Source of the DNA: Candidatus Nitrosopumilus sp.
Lineage (GTDB): Archaea > Thermoproteota > Nitrososphaeria > Nitrososphaerales > Nitrosopumilaceae
Assembly (NCBI GenBank): GCA_003331425.1
Contig: QOOS01000009.1
Span: 1 to 48,722, forward strand
Direction: 5' to 3'
DNA length: 48,722 nt
Each line of letters starts with the position of its first letter. The stretch's first letter is position 1. Below, one piece after another: positions 30,684-40,268 of this stretch. The notes beneath the pieces were generated by a model. The model was not told the DNA's origin. It ran no database searches and was given only the letters and a program-made list of their open reading frames with translations. The position numbers and the translations under genes are program-made.

Positions 30684-32552
30684 ATGCGAATTTTACAATT
30701 ACATTGTGATAGTATTGAATACACTCCCACAAAAAAAGAGATTAAAAGTGCAGAAGATATTGAAAATCCGCAAACTCAAATACTTGAAGAATTAGTTGTT
30801 GTTTTTGTTGCCATTGAGGATGGTGATGATTCTACTGTTGCACAGAATGCTATATCTCAAATTAAAGGATCTATGCAAAAAATTGGTTGTAAAAAATTAC
30901 TGTTATATCCATATGCTCATTTAAGTTCTAATCTTGCCAAACCATCTGTAGCAATTTCATTATTAAAAGAAATGGAATCTTCTTCTTCTGAATTAGATGT
31001 TTCTCATTCACCCTTTGGTTGGACAAAATCATACAAATTACAAGTTAAAGGACATCCGTTAGCTGAAAGTTCTAAAGTTATAACTAAAGATTCACCATCT
31101 GCAAAACCTGATTCTGAATTAACTTCTGATGCATTAGAAGGTGAATCAAAAATTCGTTCAATTTGGAAAATCATGTCTCCTGATGGCACACTAACTAACA
31201 TTGGCGATTTTAATTTTTCAAAATATCCAAAATTAGAAATTTTAGCAAAATATGAAGTTGCAAAACAACGTCATGTTGACAAACCTCCACCACATGTTGC
31301 ACTAATGAAAAAAATGGGTATTGCTGATTATGAAACTGCATCTGATTCTGGAAATATGAGATTCTTTCCAAATGGTCGTTTGATTAAATCTCTTATCGAG
31401 AGATATGTAACTGATAGAGTTAAAGAATATGGTGGATATGAAGTTGAGACTCCAATTATGTATGATTCTGAACATCCAAGTATGGTGAGTTACTTTAATC
31501 GTTTTCCAGCCAGACAATACAATATTGATTCAGATGGCAAAAAATTATTTTTAAGATTTGCAGCTTGTTTTGGCCAATTCTTGATGGCTAATCATTTTCA
31601 AATGTCATTCAAAAATTTGCCTTACAAACTTTATGAGTTAACTAGATACAGCTTTAGACGTGAACAATCTGGTGAATTAGTAGGATTAAGAAGACTAAGA
31701 GCTTTCACTATGCCTGACTGTCATGCATTTTGTGGTAACATGAATCAAGCAATTGATGAAATTAAAGTAAGATTTGATTTATCACAAAGTGTTCTTGAAA
31801 ATCTTGGAATTGAAAAATCTGATTATGATATGGCAATTAGATTTACTGAAGATTTCTATAATGAAAATAAATCTTCAATTGAAGAATTGGTAAAAAAGAA
31901 CGGTAAACCTGTTTTAGTTGAAATGTGGACTGAAAAATTCTTTTATTTTGTTTTAAAGTGGGAATTCAACTTTATTGACAATCTTGGAAAAGCATCAGCA
32001 CTTTCAACAGATCAAATTGATGTTGAAAATGGTGATAGATATGGAATTGAATTTGTTGATGAAAATAATAATAAAAAACACCCAATAATTTTACACAATT
32101 CTCCAAGTGGTGCAATTGAGAGAATTATCTATGCATTATTGGAAAAAGCTGCAACTGATTCACATGAAGGACGCAAGCCCCAATTTCCATTATGGCTATC
32201 CCCAACACAAGTTAGAATTATTCCTCTAAAAGAAGAATTTTATGATTTTTGTGAAAAATTATCTGATAAAATTTCTGATAACTCTGTAAGAGTTGACATA
32301 GATGATAGAAATGAAAGTATTGGTAAAAGAATTCGTGAAGCTGAGAAAGAATGGATTAGATATATTCTTGTAATTGGAGAAAAAGAAGCAAATTCTGAAA
32401 ATCTTAGTATTCGTGATAGAAAAACTGGAGCCGTAAGAGAATTGGCTTTTGATGAATTTATTACTGAAATCAATGAACAAACAAAAGATAAACCATTTAC
32501 TGGTTTGAACTTTCCAAAACATATTTCCAAACGTCCAAATCTTATGGTGTAG
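30684..32552 (+). CDS. thrS: Threonyl-tRNA synthetase, archaeal type
   Basis: A 622-aa class II synthetase. The N-terminal ~150 residues are the archaeal editing domain (D-aminoacyl deacylase-like, MRILQLHCDSIEYTPTKKE), unlike bacterial ThrRS. Class II motifs are present: YRFRR-type motif 2 (YSFRREQSGELVGLRRLRAFTMPDCHAFC, about residues 327-355) and motif 3 SGAIERIIYALLE. The C-terminus is an anticodon-binding domain (PTQVRIIPLKEEFYDFCEKL). The agmatinase gene begins six bases after the stop, suggesting co-transcription. A TTAGCACAA half-match sits upstream at 30637 but at the wrong distance. Confidence 0.94.
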   Translation: MRILQLHCDSIEYTPTKKEIKSAEDIENPQTQILEELVVVFVAIEDGDDSTVAQNAISQIKGSMQKIGCKKLLLYPYAHLSSNLAKPSVAISLLKEMESSSSELDVSHSPFGWTKSYKLQVKGHPLAESSKVITKDSPSAKPDSELTSDALEGESKIRSIWKIMSPDGTLTNIGDFNFSKYPKLEILAKYEVAKQRHVDKPPPHVALMKKMGIADYETASDSGNMRFFPNGRLIKSLIERYVTDRVKEYGGYEVETPIMYDSEHPSMVSYFNRFPARQYNIDSDGKKLFLRFAACFGQFLMANHFQMSFKNLPYKLYELTRYSFRREQSGELVGLRRLRAFTMPDCHAFCGNMNQAIDEIKVRFDLSQSVLENLGIEKSDYDMAIRFTEDFYNENKSSIEELVKKNGKPVLVEMWTEKFFYFVLKWEFNFIDNLGKASALSTDQIDVENGDRYGIEFVDENNNKKHPIILHNSPSGAIERIIYALLEKAATDSHEGRKPQFPLWLSPTQVRIIPLKEEFYDFCEKLSDKISDNSVRVDIDDRNESIGKRIREAEKEWIRYILVIGEKEANSENLSIRDRKTGAVRELAFDEFITEINEQTKDKPFTGLNFPKHISKRPNLMV

Positions 32553-32558
32553 AAGAAA

Positions 32559-33431
32559 ATGAGTTTTCTTGATTTATACATGAATAGGAATCCGTTAATT
32601 ACTGGTTCTGATGAAGGTGGTGACCCTGTAGCCACAATTTTTGGAGTTCCTTTTGATGCTACACATTCTTACAAACCTGGTTGTAGATTTGGGGCTGATG
32701 CAATACGTGATTCCTTTAATAATATAGAAATTTTTCATCCCGAACTTGGTGTTGATTTAGAAACTGTAAATATTGAAGATTTAGGTAACACTCGTCATAC
32801 TGTTGTTGCATCTGAAATGATTGATATGCTGAAAAAAATTACTACTGAACTTGTTTCTAAACAAAAACAACTTTTCATTTTAGGTGGTGAACATTCCATT
32901 ACTTATGGAACCTATACTAGTTTTCCAAAAGAAACTGGGTATGTTGTATTTGATGCCCATTATGATTTACGTGATGAATTTGCAGATATTCGATTAAGTC
33001 ATGCATCATACTTGAGAAGAATTGTGGAAGAACGTGGCTCTGAAAATATTTTGCATGTTGGTGCAAGAGCATTTGTAAAAGAAGAACTTGAATTTCTTAC
33101 TGAAAATAAAATTAAAACAATTTCTGACAAAGAAATTAGAGATGGTAAAGGCCCCCAATTAGTTAAAGATCACATATCTACTTTTGACACTGTATATTCT
33201 AGTTTTGATCTTGATGTTTTAGATCCTGCATACGCTCCTGGAGTTGGAAATCCAGAAGCTGTTGGTATTACATCTAGAGAATTATTTGATATGATTCATT
33301 CCTTTGAAGATACAAAAGTTACTGGAGTCGATATTGTAGAATTAAATCCCTATCATGATAATGGTGCAACTGCTTCATTGGCTGCAAAGATTATTTCTAC
33401 GATGATTGCCATAAATGTGGCTCAACAATAA
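32559..33431 (+). CDS. speB: Agmatinase (ureohydrolase family)
   Basis: A 290-aa binuclear manganese enzyme that splits agmatine to putrescine and urea. All three metal-binding motifs are seen: GGEHSITYG (about residues 109-117), FDAHYDLRDE (about 131-140) and SFDLDVLDPAYAPGVGNPE (about 213-231), plus GVDIVELNPYHD near the end. Arginase and formimidoglutamase are relatives, but the archaeal context and the deoxyhypusine synthase nearby favour agmatinase. It follows thrS closely. Confidence 0.88.
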   Translation: MSFLDLYMNRNPLITGSDEGGDPVATIFGVPFDATHSYKPGCRFGADAIRDSFNNIEIFHPELGVDLETVNIEDLGNTRHTVVASEMIDMLKKITTELVSKQKQLFILGGEHSITYGTYTSFPKETGYVVFDAHYDLRDEFADIRLSHASYLRRIVEERGSENILHVGARAFVKEELEFLTENKIKTISDKEIRDGKGPQLVKDHISTFDTVYSSFDLDVLDPAYAPGVGNPEAVGITSRELFDMIHSFEDTKVTGVDIVELNPYHDNGATASLAAKIISTMIAINVAQQ

Positions 33432-33534
33432 TTCCTTTTTCAATAATTGTGATCATTCCATGCCTAGATGTTAAATATTTGATATTCTTTTGTAATTAGG
33501 TACATTAACTAAATCCAATTTATGAAATTCTGTT

Positions 33535-34230
33535 ATGAGTAAAGATGGATTCAACAAAGATGGATATTGCAAAGCAACTGGAACAAAATTCAATAAAAAA
33601 GGATATGATAAAGATGGATTCAGTAGAAATGGATATGATGAAAATGGATATGATAAAGATGGCATTCACATAGCAACTGGTACTTTGGTTAATACTGCTG
33701 GATTAAACAAAGATGGAAATTATGAAGCAACTGGAACAGCATTCAACAAAGAAGGAAATCACAAAGCAACTGGAACAGAATTCGACGAAGATGGATTCGA
33801 CAAAGATGGATTCAACAAAAATGGATATGATAAAGATGGATTCAACAAAAATGGATATGATAAGAGTGGATATAATCAGGATGGCATTCACATAGCAACT
33901 GGTACTTTGTTTAATACTGCTGGATTAAACAAAGATGGAAATTATGAAACTGGAACAGCATTCAACAAAGATGGTTTCAACAAAGATGGATATGATAAAA
34001 AAGGATATGATGAAAATGGATATGATAAAAATGGATATGATAAAAATAATTTTGATAAAGATGGTACTCACCTAGTAACTCATACTTTGTTTAACACTTC
34101 CGGATTCAACAAAGAAGGAAATCACAAAGCAACTGGAACAAAATTCAACGAAAAAGGATATGATAAAGATGGTTTTGATAAACTAGGAAAGAATAAACAA
34201 GAATTGACGAGTACTAAAGACGAATCATAA
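33535..34230 (+). CDS. Repeat protein of [GY/F]DKDG pentapeptides
   Basis: A 231-aa protein made almost wholly of five-residue units such as GYDKD, GFNKD and GYDEN, with Gly and an aromatic at fixed spacing. Two longer blocks interrupt this (IHIATGTLxNTAGLNKDGNYE, then TGTAFNK). There is no signal peptide or membrane helix. The units suggest a regular beta solenoid or fibre; the Asp/Asn/Gly-rich composition may bind calcium. The tail (KLGKNKQELTSTKDES) is unlike the repeats. Function unknown. Confidence 0.75.
   Translation: MSKDGFNKDGYCKATGTKFNKKGYDKDGFSRNGYDENGYDKDGIHIATGTLVNTAGLNKDGNYEATGTAFNKEGNHKATGTEFDEDGFDKDGFNKNGYDKDGFNKNGYDKSGYNQDGIHIATGTLFNTAGLNKDGNYETGTAFNKDGFNKDGYDKKGYDENGYDKNGYDKNNFDKDGTHLVTHTLFNTSGFNKEGNHKATGTKFNEKGYDKDGFDKLGKNKQELTSTKDES
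33541..34170 (+). repeat. Tandem 15-bp repeats and a ~90-bp duplicated block
   Basis: DNA units like GGATATGATAAAGAT recur many times. A block at 33661-33750 is repeated at 33883-33969 almost identically; the second copy lacks three bases (one codon), so the frame stays open. The high nucleotide identity suggests recent expansion by slippage or unequal recombination. Confidence 0.85.
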
Positions 34231-34322
34231 AAATAATTTCTAAAATTTTCTGCTTAATTTGGTCGTTAGATGGGTTCGTTTACTACAATCTACTTTATTA
34301 GATGGTATTTTGGGTGTAATTT

Positions 34323-34895
34323 GTGTTAAATAATTTACGTGAATCTCTTCGCCCTGGACTTGAAAAAATTGGAAAAGGATTTGCAGCAACTGGATTGTCT
34401 CCAAACTTTTGGACTGTTGTAGGCCTCATCATTGCATTAGCTTCTGCTGTAGTTTATGGAATGGGTATGGAATTTGGATTAATTATTGGAGGTATTTTGT
34501 TACTTGTTTCAGGATTCTTTGATATGGTTGATGGTCAGGTTGCAAGAGTAACTGGCAAGACTTCCAAAAAAGGTGAATACCTTGATTCAATGTTTGATAA
34601 AATTTCTGAAGTTGCAATATTTTTAGGAATTTTAGTTGGTGGTTATGCAGAACCATATCTTGTACTACTTGCAATCACTCTATCTTTACTAGTTAGTTAT
34701 GCCAGGGCAAAATCTGATTTAATTAACATTAAACTTCAAGGAATTGGAATTGGTGAAAGAGCTGAAAGACTATTGGTAATTGCAGTAATTGGTATTTTTG
34801 GTTTTATGGATTATGCTGTAGTTATTGTAGTAATAATTGCTGGAATTACTTTGATTCAAAGAATGATTTACACTGCAAAAAATATTGATGAATAA
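34323..34895 (+). CDS. CDP-alcohol phosphatidyltransferase (archaeal phospholipid head-group enzyme)
   Basis: A 190-aa membrane enzyme. The family motif is complete: D67-x2-D70-G71-x2-A74-R75-x8-G84-x3-D88-x3-D92, followed by about four more hydrophobic helices. In archaea such enzymes make archaetidylinositol phosphate or archaetidylglycerol phosphate from CDP-archaeol. The PfkB and NAD kinase genes downstream do not settle the head group. It starts at a GTG (34323). It faces the S26e gene, with the stop codons two bases apart. Confidence 0.82.
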   Translation: MLNNLRESLRPGLEKIGKGFAATGLSPNFWTVVGLIIALASAVVYGMGMEFGLIIGGILLLVSGFFDMVDGQVARVTGKTSKKGEYLDSMFDKISEVAIFLGILVGGYAEPYLVLLAITLSLLVSYARAKSDLINIKLQGIGIGERAERLLVIAVIGIFGFMDYAVVIVVIIAGITLIQRMIYTAKNIDE

Positions 34896-34897
34896 TA

Positions 34898-35185
34898 CTA
34901 TCGAAGTTTGCCGCGTTTTCTTCTGTTATCTTCAGATCTAATTTTAAGAATTTTAAAATGAATTGCACATGAAATACAATAATGTTTCAATACTGTTGGT
35001 GATGCGATGTATGCACCTTGTGCTCGTAATTCTTTAGCTAATGTGTGCTCAACAAGATTCAATTTGGAAGTAACTTTTTTGGCTTTATCTTTTGGAACTG
35101 TTTGTCCACAGTTTGTACATTGAACTGTTCCTGAAGAGCCCTTTCCTCCTTTTGTACGACCTCTACTTGCACGTTTAAGTGGCAT
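34898..35185 (-). CDS. rps26e: Ribosomal protein S26e
   Basis: A 95-aa small-subunit protein with a zinc ribbon CTNC (residues 23-26) and CISC (about 71-74), a basic N-terminus (PLKRASRGRTKGG) and a basic C-terminus (DNRRKRGKLR). S26e occurs in eukaryotes and in only some archaea, including Thaumarchaeota and Crenarchaeota, and not in bacteria, which supports the taxonomic call. Confidence 0.92.
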   Translation of the reverse strand: MPLKRASRGRTKGGKGSSGTVQCTNCGQTVPKDKAKKVTSKLNLVEHTLAKELRAQGAYIASPTVLKHYCISCAIHFKILKIRSEDNRRKRGKLR

Positions 35186-35302
35186 GAATTCCAGCCATTT
35201 AGCCTACTTATAATCTTGTAGAATTTACTAAAAATCATACATTTATGCCTAAATTTTGAGAAAATTTACTTTATCTTTTAATCCTAGTTTGCCTAATAAC
35301 TA

Positions 35303-35419
35303 ATGGTCAAATTGGAGGGATTATGTCATGTTTGTTTCAGCTCTGGTGTAAAATTGCATCTTTCTAAAGGAGTGATACTATGTGATGAATGTCAGAAGAA
35401 AGAAAATGCAAAAAACTAA
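35303..35419 (+). CDS. Zinc-ribbon mini-protein, 38 aa
   Basis: Two knuckles, CHVC (residues 8-11) and CDEC (about 27-30), separated by a short strand-turn segment (FSSGVKLHLSKGVIL). This is close to a minimal treble-clef or ribbon. It ends 26 bp before the PfkB-type kinase gene on the same strand and is probably co-transcribed. Function unknown. Confidence 0.6.
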   Translation: MVKLEGLCHVCFSSGVKLHLSKGVILCDECQKKENAKN

Positions 35420-35445
35420 ATCTGCTATGTCTAAAAACTAAAGAA

Positions 35446-36318
35446 ATGAAAAAAATAGCAATTTATTCACATTGTGCACTAGATACTATTTCAATTGCAG
35501 GAAATTCATATGAGCAAATTGGGGGTGCTGCATGTTACTGTGGACTAATGGCACGTGAGTTAAAATTTGATGTTGATCTTTTTACAAAATATGGTGCAGA
35601 CTTCCCAAAACAATACTTGAATGACAATAAAATTAATTTAACCAATCCTGATTCAAGCAAAAATACTACTAAATTTTCAATTTCAATTACTGGTAGTGAT
35701 AGAACTCTAAAAATTGCAAATGAATGTGAACCAATAGAATACTCTGATGTTAATGCAAATGCCCATATTGTTAGTCCCATATTTCATGAAATTTCTCAAG
35801 ATGTTTTTAAAAAAATTAAACAAAATTCTAATTTTCTATTTGTAGATCCTCAAGGGTTTTTGAGACAAAAGGATTCTGAAAATAATATTTTTCTTCAAAA
35901 AACTGATCTTGATTTAACAAATGTTGATGCAATTAAAATCAATCCTGAGGAAGGTCAAAATATTGTAGAAGGTACTAATGATGAAATGATGCTAGCATTA
36001 CAAAAAAAAGGAATTGAACATGTGATACTAACTAACAAAACTGATGTTTCAATTTTAGTAAAAAATAGAGTTTACTCTTTAAAATTACCAAATAAACGCG
36101 TTCATGATACTACTGGAATTGGAGATATTTTTTGTTCTACATTTGCATGCACTATGATAAAGGAAAAAGACTTTCTATGGGCATTTTGTTTTGCTGCAGG
36201 CTCTGCACAGGCTGCACTTGAATCAAATAATGTGGGATTGCAAAAAATTCCTAAAAAAGGTGATATCGAAAATAATGGTTCTTATTTTTATAATTTAATA
36301 GATTTTCGAGATTTATGA
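35446..36318 (+). CDS. PfkB/ribokinase-family sugar or nucleoside kinase
   Basis: A 290-aa kinase that moves the ATP gamma-phosphate to a sugar-like alcohol. The N-terminal substrate region (SYEQIGGAACYCGLMAREL, about residues 22-40) and the anion hole and catalytic Asp in DTTGIGDIFCSTF (about residues 223-235) are intact. The start at 35446 (MKKIAIYSH) fits the family; an ATG at 35389 in frame would add 19 residues that overlap the zinc mini-gene. Substrate unknown. It is followed by the NAD kinase gene on the same strand. Confidence 0.8.
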   Translation: MKKIAIYSHCALDTISIAGNSYEQIGGAACYCGLMARELKFDVDLFTKYGADFPKQYLNDNKINLTNPDSSKNTTKFSISITGSDRTLKIANECEPIEYSDVNANAHIVSPIFHEISQDVFKKIKQNSNFLFVDPQGFLRQKDSENNIFLQKTDLDLTNVDAIKINPEEGQNIVEGTNDEMMLALQKKGIEHVILTNKTDVSILVKNRVYSLKLPNKRVHDTTGIGDIFCSTFACTMIKEKDFLWAFCFAAGSAQAALESNNVGLQKIPKKGDIENNGSYFYNLIDFRDL

Positions 36319-36358
36319 TGCATTATTCTTTTATTATTCATTTGAGGTTTGTAGACTA

Positions 36359-37357
36359 ATGCAAATTGGTATTTATGGTTCTGGAACATCTGAATCTGCA
36401 TCAAAAATTATTAAAAAAATTTTAAATGATTCTAATATTGAATCTTTTAACATTACAAAATCCAAAAATAAACAGGCTGATTGTATTATTGTTTTAGGTG
36501 GGGATAAGGGAGTTAGAAATTATTTCCATAGAACTTTTGATGCAACTTCTCCTGTATTAGGAATTAATGAAGGTGAATCAAGTGGATTTTTAGCTCAAAT
36601 AGAATTAAAAGAATTTTCTTCTTATGTTGAAATTTTAAAAAAACAAAATTTCAGTATTGAAGAAGTTCCTAGACTTGGCGTTAAAATTGATGGAAAAAAT
36701 GTTTATCCTGTTTTAAATGACGTTGCAGTATTCTCATCTAAAAGTGCAATGTTGATGGAACATACTTTGCGTGTAAATGGTGATGAGGTATGGCATGATA
36801 ATGGCGATGGAATAATTGTTTCTACACCTATTGGATCTTCAGCATATTCAATGTCAGTTGGTGGACCTGTACTGTTTCAAGACTCTGCTGTTTTTGAAAT
36901 TATTTCCGTAAACTCCCTTGATGTAACAAGAAGACCGATAATTGTTTCAAATTCTAGCTTTATTGAAATTGATGATATTTCTGCTAGATTACATTGTGAA
37001 GTTGTCTTAGACGGACTGGATAGGTACAAAGTAAAAAAAACAGTTGAATGTTCCAAATTTATCCCTCCTGCAAAAATTATTCGTCTAAAAAAAGACACTA
37101 CTGGAATATCTGCATTAGCAAAAAAAGTTCATCTTGCTGAAGATCTATTGAGTATGCCTCCTAGCTCCAAATTATTGCTAAAAACGTTAGAGTATGAGGG
37201 TGAATTGACACAAAAGGACTTGGCAAACAAAACACTACTTCCTGATAGAACAGTAAGATTGGCATTAAGTCATCTGCTAAAAAAAGGCTATGTCAAAAAG
37301 AAAGTGTCCATTAGAGATGCTAGACAAAAGATCTATGAAATTTCTAAAATTGAATAA
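36359..37357 (+). CDS. NAD kinase-like protein fused to a C-terminal winged helix
   Basis: A 332-aa protein. Residues 1-250 are NAD(+) kinase: LGGDKG (about 46-51, where the family has GGDG), LNDVAV, DGIIVSTPIGSSAYSMSVGGP (about 148-168) and a C-terminal strand block with LDGLDRY. It would phosphorylate NAD to NADP. Residues about 255-332 are a MarR-like winged helix (LLLKTLEYEGELTQKDLANKTLLPDRTVRLALSHLLKKGYV), rare for this enzyme. The Gly-to-Lys change in the phosphate-binding loop and the DNA-binding-like tail together raise the chance of a regulatory NAD(P)-sensing role. Confidence 0.8.
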   Translation: MQIGIYGSGTSESASKIIKKILNDSNIESFNITKSKNKQADCIIVLGGDKGVRNYFHRTFDATSPVLGINEGESSGFLAQIELKEFSSYVEILKKQNFSIEEVPRLGVKIDGKNVYPVLNDVAVFSSKSAMLMEHTLRVNGDEVWHDNGDGIIVSTPIGSSAYSMSVGGPVLFQDSAVFEIISVNSLDVTRRPIIVSNSSFIEIDDISARLHCEVVLDGLDRYKVKKTVECSKFIPPAKIIRLKKDTTGISALAKKVHLAEDLLSMPPSSKLLLKTLEYEGELTQKDLANKTLLPDRTVRLALSHLLKKGYVKKKVSIRDARQKIYEISKIE

Positions 37358-37360
37358 TAA

Positions 37361-38959
37361 TTAATTTGCAGATGCCTTGATAAATGCTGAAAATGCTTCT
37401 TCAGGAAATCCTGGTCTACTGTTAAATTCTGGATGAAATTGTACACCTAGATAGAATTTATGCTCAGGAATTTCTAACATCTCCATTCTTTTTCCATTAT
37501 CACTATCAGCTGAAAATATCAATCCATTTTTCTCAAATTCTGGAATGTACTCTTTATTGATTTCATATCTATGTCTATGACGTTTACTGATTGACTCTGA
37601 ATTGTAAATTTTTTGTGCATTTGTATTTGATTTAATGATTACTTCATTTGCACCTAATCTTAATGACCCACCCATATCTGAAACATCTTTTTGTTCTGGT
37701 AGTAAATCTACAATTGGATTTTTTGTATCTGCGTTAATTTCTGTGGAATTTGCATCTTCTAAACTTAGGACATTTCTGCCAAATGCTATTGCTGCTAATT
37801 GAAATCCAAAACATATTCCAAGATATGGAATATTTTTTTCCCTTGCATAATTTGCAGTTTGAATAATTCCTTCTGATCCTCTTGTTCCAAATCCTCCTGG
37901 AACTAAAATTCCATCATAATCTGATAGTTGATTGTAATCTGTAATTGATTCTGAATCTATCCAATCAATCTTGATTGATTTTCCAATTGATGCACCTGCA
38001 TGTTTTAGTGCATGATTTACACTAACATAACTATCTGCTAGAGTGACATATTTTCCAACCATTGCAATTCTGACTTTTTGCTCCTCATGATTTACCATGT
38101 TTTCTGCAATTTTGTTCCATTTATCCCAATTTGCTGATGCATTAACCATTCCCACTATTCCAAATTTTGTAAATATTGAATCCATTATTCCTTGATCATA
38201 AAGCATCTGAGGAACTTCAAAAATTGATTTTGCATCGTGACATGATAATACATCATTAGTTGTTACATTAGTAAACATAGCAATTTTTTTCTTAGTTTTT
38301 TCTTCTAATTGTTTCGTACATCTTACTGCCAAAAAGTCTGCTTGAATTCCTATTCTTCTTAATTCCTGAACACTGTGTTGTGTTGGTTTTGTTTTTTGCT
38401 CCCCTACTACGTCTAATGAAGGTGCTAATGTAACATGAACAAAAATAACTCCCTGTGGACCTTCTTCTACTCTCATTTGTCTTAATGCCTCTAAAAATGG
38501 AAGTGATTCAATATCTCCTACAGTTCCACCACACTCTACAATTAAGAAGTCTAATTTTTCATCTTCAGCAACTTTTCTAATCCTATTTTTGATTTCGTCA
38601 GTCACATGTGGAATTATTTGTACACATGCTCCTAGATATTCCCCTTTACGTTCTGCCTCTATTACTGAAGAATATACTTGAGCAGTGGTAATGTTGTGAT
38701 CTTTTGATATGTCTTGATTAAGAAATCTTTCATAATTTCCAATATCCATATCACATTCTCCTCCATCGTCAGTGACGAAAACTTCTCCGTGTGCTATAGG
38801 ATTCATGGTCCCTGCATCATAATTTAGATACGGATCAATTTTGATACATGATACTTTTTGATCTGATAACTGTAATAATTTGGCAATCGATGAAGTTGTT
38901 ACTCCTTTTCCAAGGCCAGACATAACTCCTCCAGTGACAAAAATAAACTTCGTCTGCAC
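37361..38959 (-). CDS. pyrG: CTP synthase
   Basis: A 532-aa enzyme that makes CTP from UTP, ATP and glutamine. The synthetase domain starts TKFIFVTGGVMSGLGKGVTTSSIA. It also has YLNYDAGTMNP, VECGGTVGDIES and the glutaminase domain with Cys in LGICFGFQLA (about residues 383-392) and His/Glu in GVQFHPEF near the end. Length normal. It converges with the NAD kinase gene, three bases apart. trpA lies upstream on the same strand. Confidence 0.95.
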   Translation of the reverse strand: MQTKFIFVTGGVMSGLGKGVTTSSIAKLLQLSDQKVSCIKIDPYLNYDAGTMNPIAHGEVFVTDDGGECDMDIGNYERFLNQDISKDHNITTAQVYSSVIEAERKGEYLGACVQIIPHVTDEIKNRIRKVAEDEKLDFLIVECGGTVGDIESLPFLEALRQMRVEEGPQGVIFVHVTLAPSLDVVGEQKTKPTQHSVQELRRIGIQADFLAVRCTKQLEEKTKKKIAMFTNVTTNDVLSCHDAKSIFEVPQMLYDQGIMDSIFTKFGIVGMVNASANWDKWNKIAENMVNHEEQKVRIAMVGKYVTLADSYVSVNHALKHAGASIGKSIKIDWIDSESITDYNQLSDYDGILVPGGFGTRGSEGIIQTANYAREKNIPYLGICFGFQLAAIAFGRNVLSLEDANSTEINADTKNPIVDLLPEQKDVSDMGGSLRLGANEVIIKSNTNAQKIYNSESISKRHRHRYEINKEYIPEFEKNGLIFSADSDNGKRMEMLEIPEHKFYLGVQFHPEFNSRPGFPEEAFSAFIKASAN

Positions 38960-39016
38960 ATTATTGAAATAAACATCTAGTTTTTGTATGTTTTGTATGG
39001 TGTGGCTAGTAACTGA

Positions 39017-39820
39017 TCATTGAATAATAGTTTGTTTTTTTAGACTCTTTGTAAATGATATAATTTTTGATTCTAGTTCTGTTGACTTTGTTTTCTCAAT
39101 TAATTTCAGATATGCACTTCCTACAATTACTGCATCTGCTCCAGCTTTGATGTATTTTTTTACATCTTCAGGAGTCGAAACACCAAATCCAATTCCAACT
39201 GGAATTTTACCTTTAGTTTGTTTTTTTACATTTTTGATTGCTTTTAATGTATAATTTTTGATACTTGTTTTTACTCCTGTAGTTCCAAATACTGCTACAA
39301 GATAAAGAAATCCTGTTGAAATTTTAGAAATTTTATCGATTCTAGTTTTAGATGTATTTGGTGAAATTAAAAATATTGTATCTGCATTATTCTTTGCTGC
39401 ATCTATGTAGTCCTTTGATTCTTCAAATGACATATCAGGAAGAATAAATCCATCTATTCCTGCATTCTTTGCATCTTTGATGAATTTTTCATATCCCATA
39501 CGATGTAAAATATTGGTATATGTCATTAGTACGAGTGGAATTTCTGTTTCTTTACGAATTTTTTTCACGATGTTAAAAAATTTTGAAACATTTGTACCTT
39601 TTTGAAGTGAAATGGTACTTGCATTTTGAATTACTGGACCATCAGCTAAAGGATCTGAAAATGGGAATCCTATTTCTATTATGTCTACTCCGCCTTTGAC
39701 TAGTCCTCTTATGGTAGACATTGTAGCTTTTTCATTTGGAAATCCTAACATAATATATGAAATCAATGCTTTTTCATTTCGTTTTTCTAATTCTTCAAAT
39801 TTTTCTTTAATTCTTGACAT
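39017..39820 (-). CDS. trpA: Tryptophan synthase alpha subunit
   Basis: A 267-aa TIM-barrel enzyme that cleaves indole-3-glycerol phosphate to indole. Signature segments: YIMLGFPNEKATM, DIIEIGFPFSDPLADGPVIQ (catalytic Glu and Asp), LPDMSFEES, FGTTGVK, VGIGFGVSTPEDV and GADAVIVGSAYL. No trpB or other trp gene is adjacent, so the operon is split or continues elsewhere. It lies 57 bp upstream of pyrG on the same strand. Confidence 0.93.
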   Translation of the reverse strand: MSRIKEKFEELEKRNEKALISYIMLGFPNEKATMSTIRGLVKGGVDIIEIGFPFSDPLADGPVIQNASTISLQKGTNVSKFFNIVKKIRKETEIPLVLMTYTNILHRMGYEKFIKDAKNAGIDGFILPDMSFEESKDYIDAAKNNADTIFLISPNTSKTRIDKISKISTGFLYLVAVFGTTGVKTSIKNYTLKAIKNVKKQTKGKIPVGIGFGVSTPEDVKKYIKAGADAVIVGSAYLKLIEKTKSTELESKIISFTKSLKKQTIIQ

Positions 39821-39883
39821 TTTCTTTGATCCTTCAAATTTTTTTATTAATTAAAACTGTTTCAATCTTATTGTTTTTGATAA

Positions 39884-40204
39884 TTACCTTCCAGGCCTCT
39901 TATATGATCTTTCTTTAACTTGTCCTAATGATGAGGCTTTATTTTCAAATCTTTTACCTGTTGCTTCTTTAGGTTTTTCAGAATTTTGTTCATTAGTAAT
40001 TTTTACTATTTTTTTGGAAACTACTTTTTCATCTTCACTTTTTTTATAAATAATATTTGTTCCTGGTGGAATTTGACTATTTTTAACAATTTTTTTCTTT
40101 TTAGGTTTTTTATCATTACTAGATTTTTTTTGTGACCAATTGATATTATTTACATCTGAAGATGATGATTTTTCAATATTGTAATCTCCTAGTGTCTTTC
40201 TCAT
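39884..40204 (-). CDS. Disordered basic protein, 106 aa
   Basis: Very Lys/Ser-rich protein (KKSSNDKKPKKKKIVKNSQ) with no hydrophobic core and a basic end (SYKRPGR). It has the composition of nucleic-acid or ribosome-associated disordered proteins. It lies 63 bp before trpA on the same strand. No family recognised. Confidence 0.55.
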   Translation of the reverse strand: MRKTLGDYNIEKSSSSDVNNINWSQKKSSNDKKPKKKKIVKNSQIPPGTNIIYKKSEDEKVVSKKIVKITNEQNSEKPKEATGKRFENKASSLGQVKERSYKRPGR

Positions 40205-40268
40205 AATACTTTCATTAATTACTAGTAAACAAATGTACTGGAATTTTTTATTTGTATTTTAGAAATTC

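Noticed and set aside
33541-34170. CRISPR array
   Set aside because: The 15-bp repeats are contiguous, in frame and without unique spacers; they are codons of a repeat protein.
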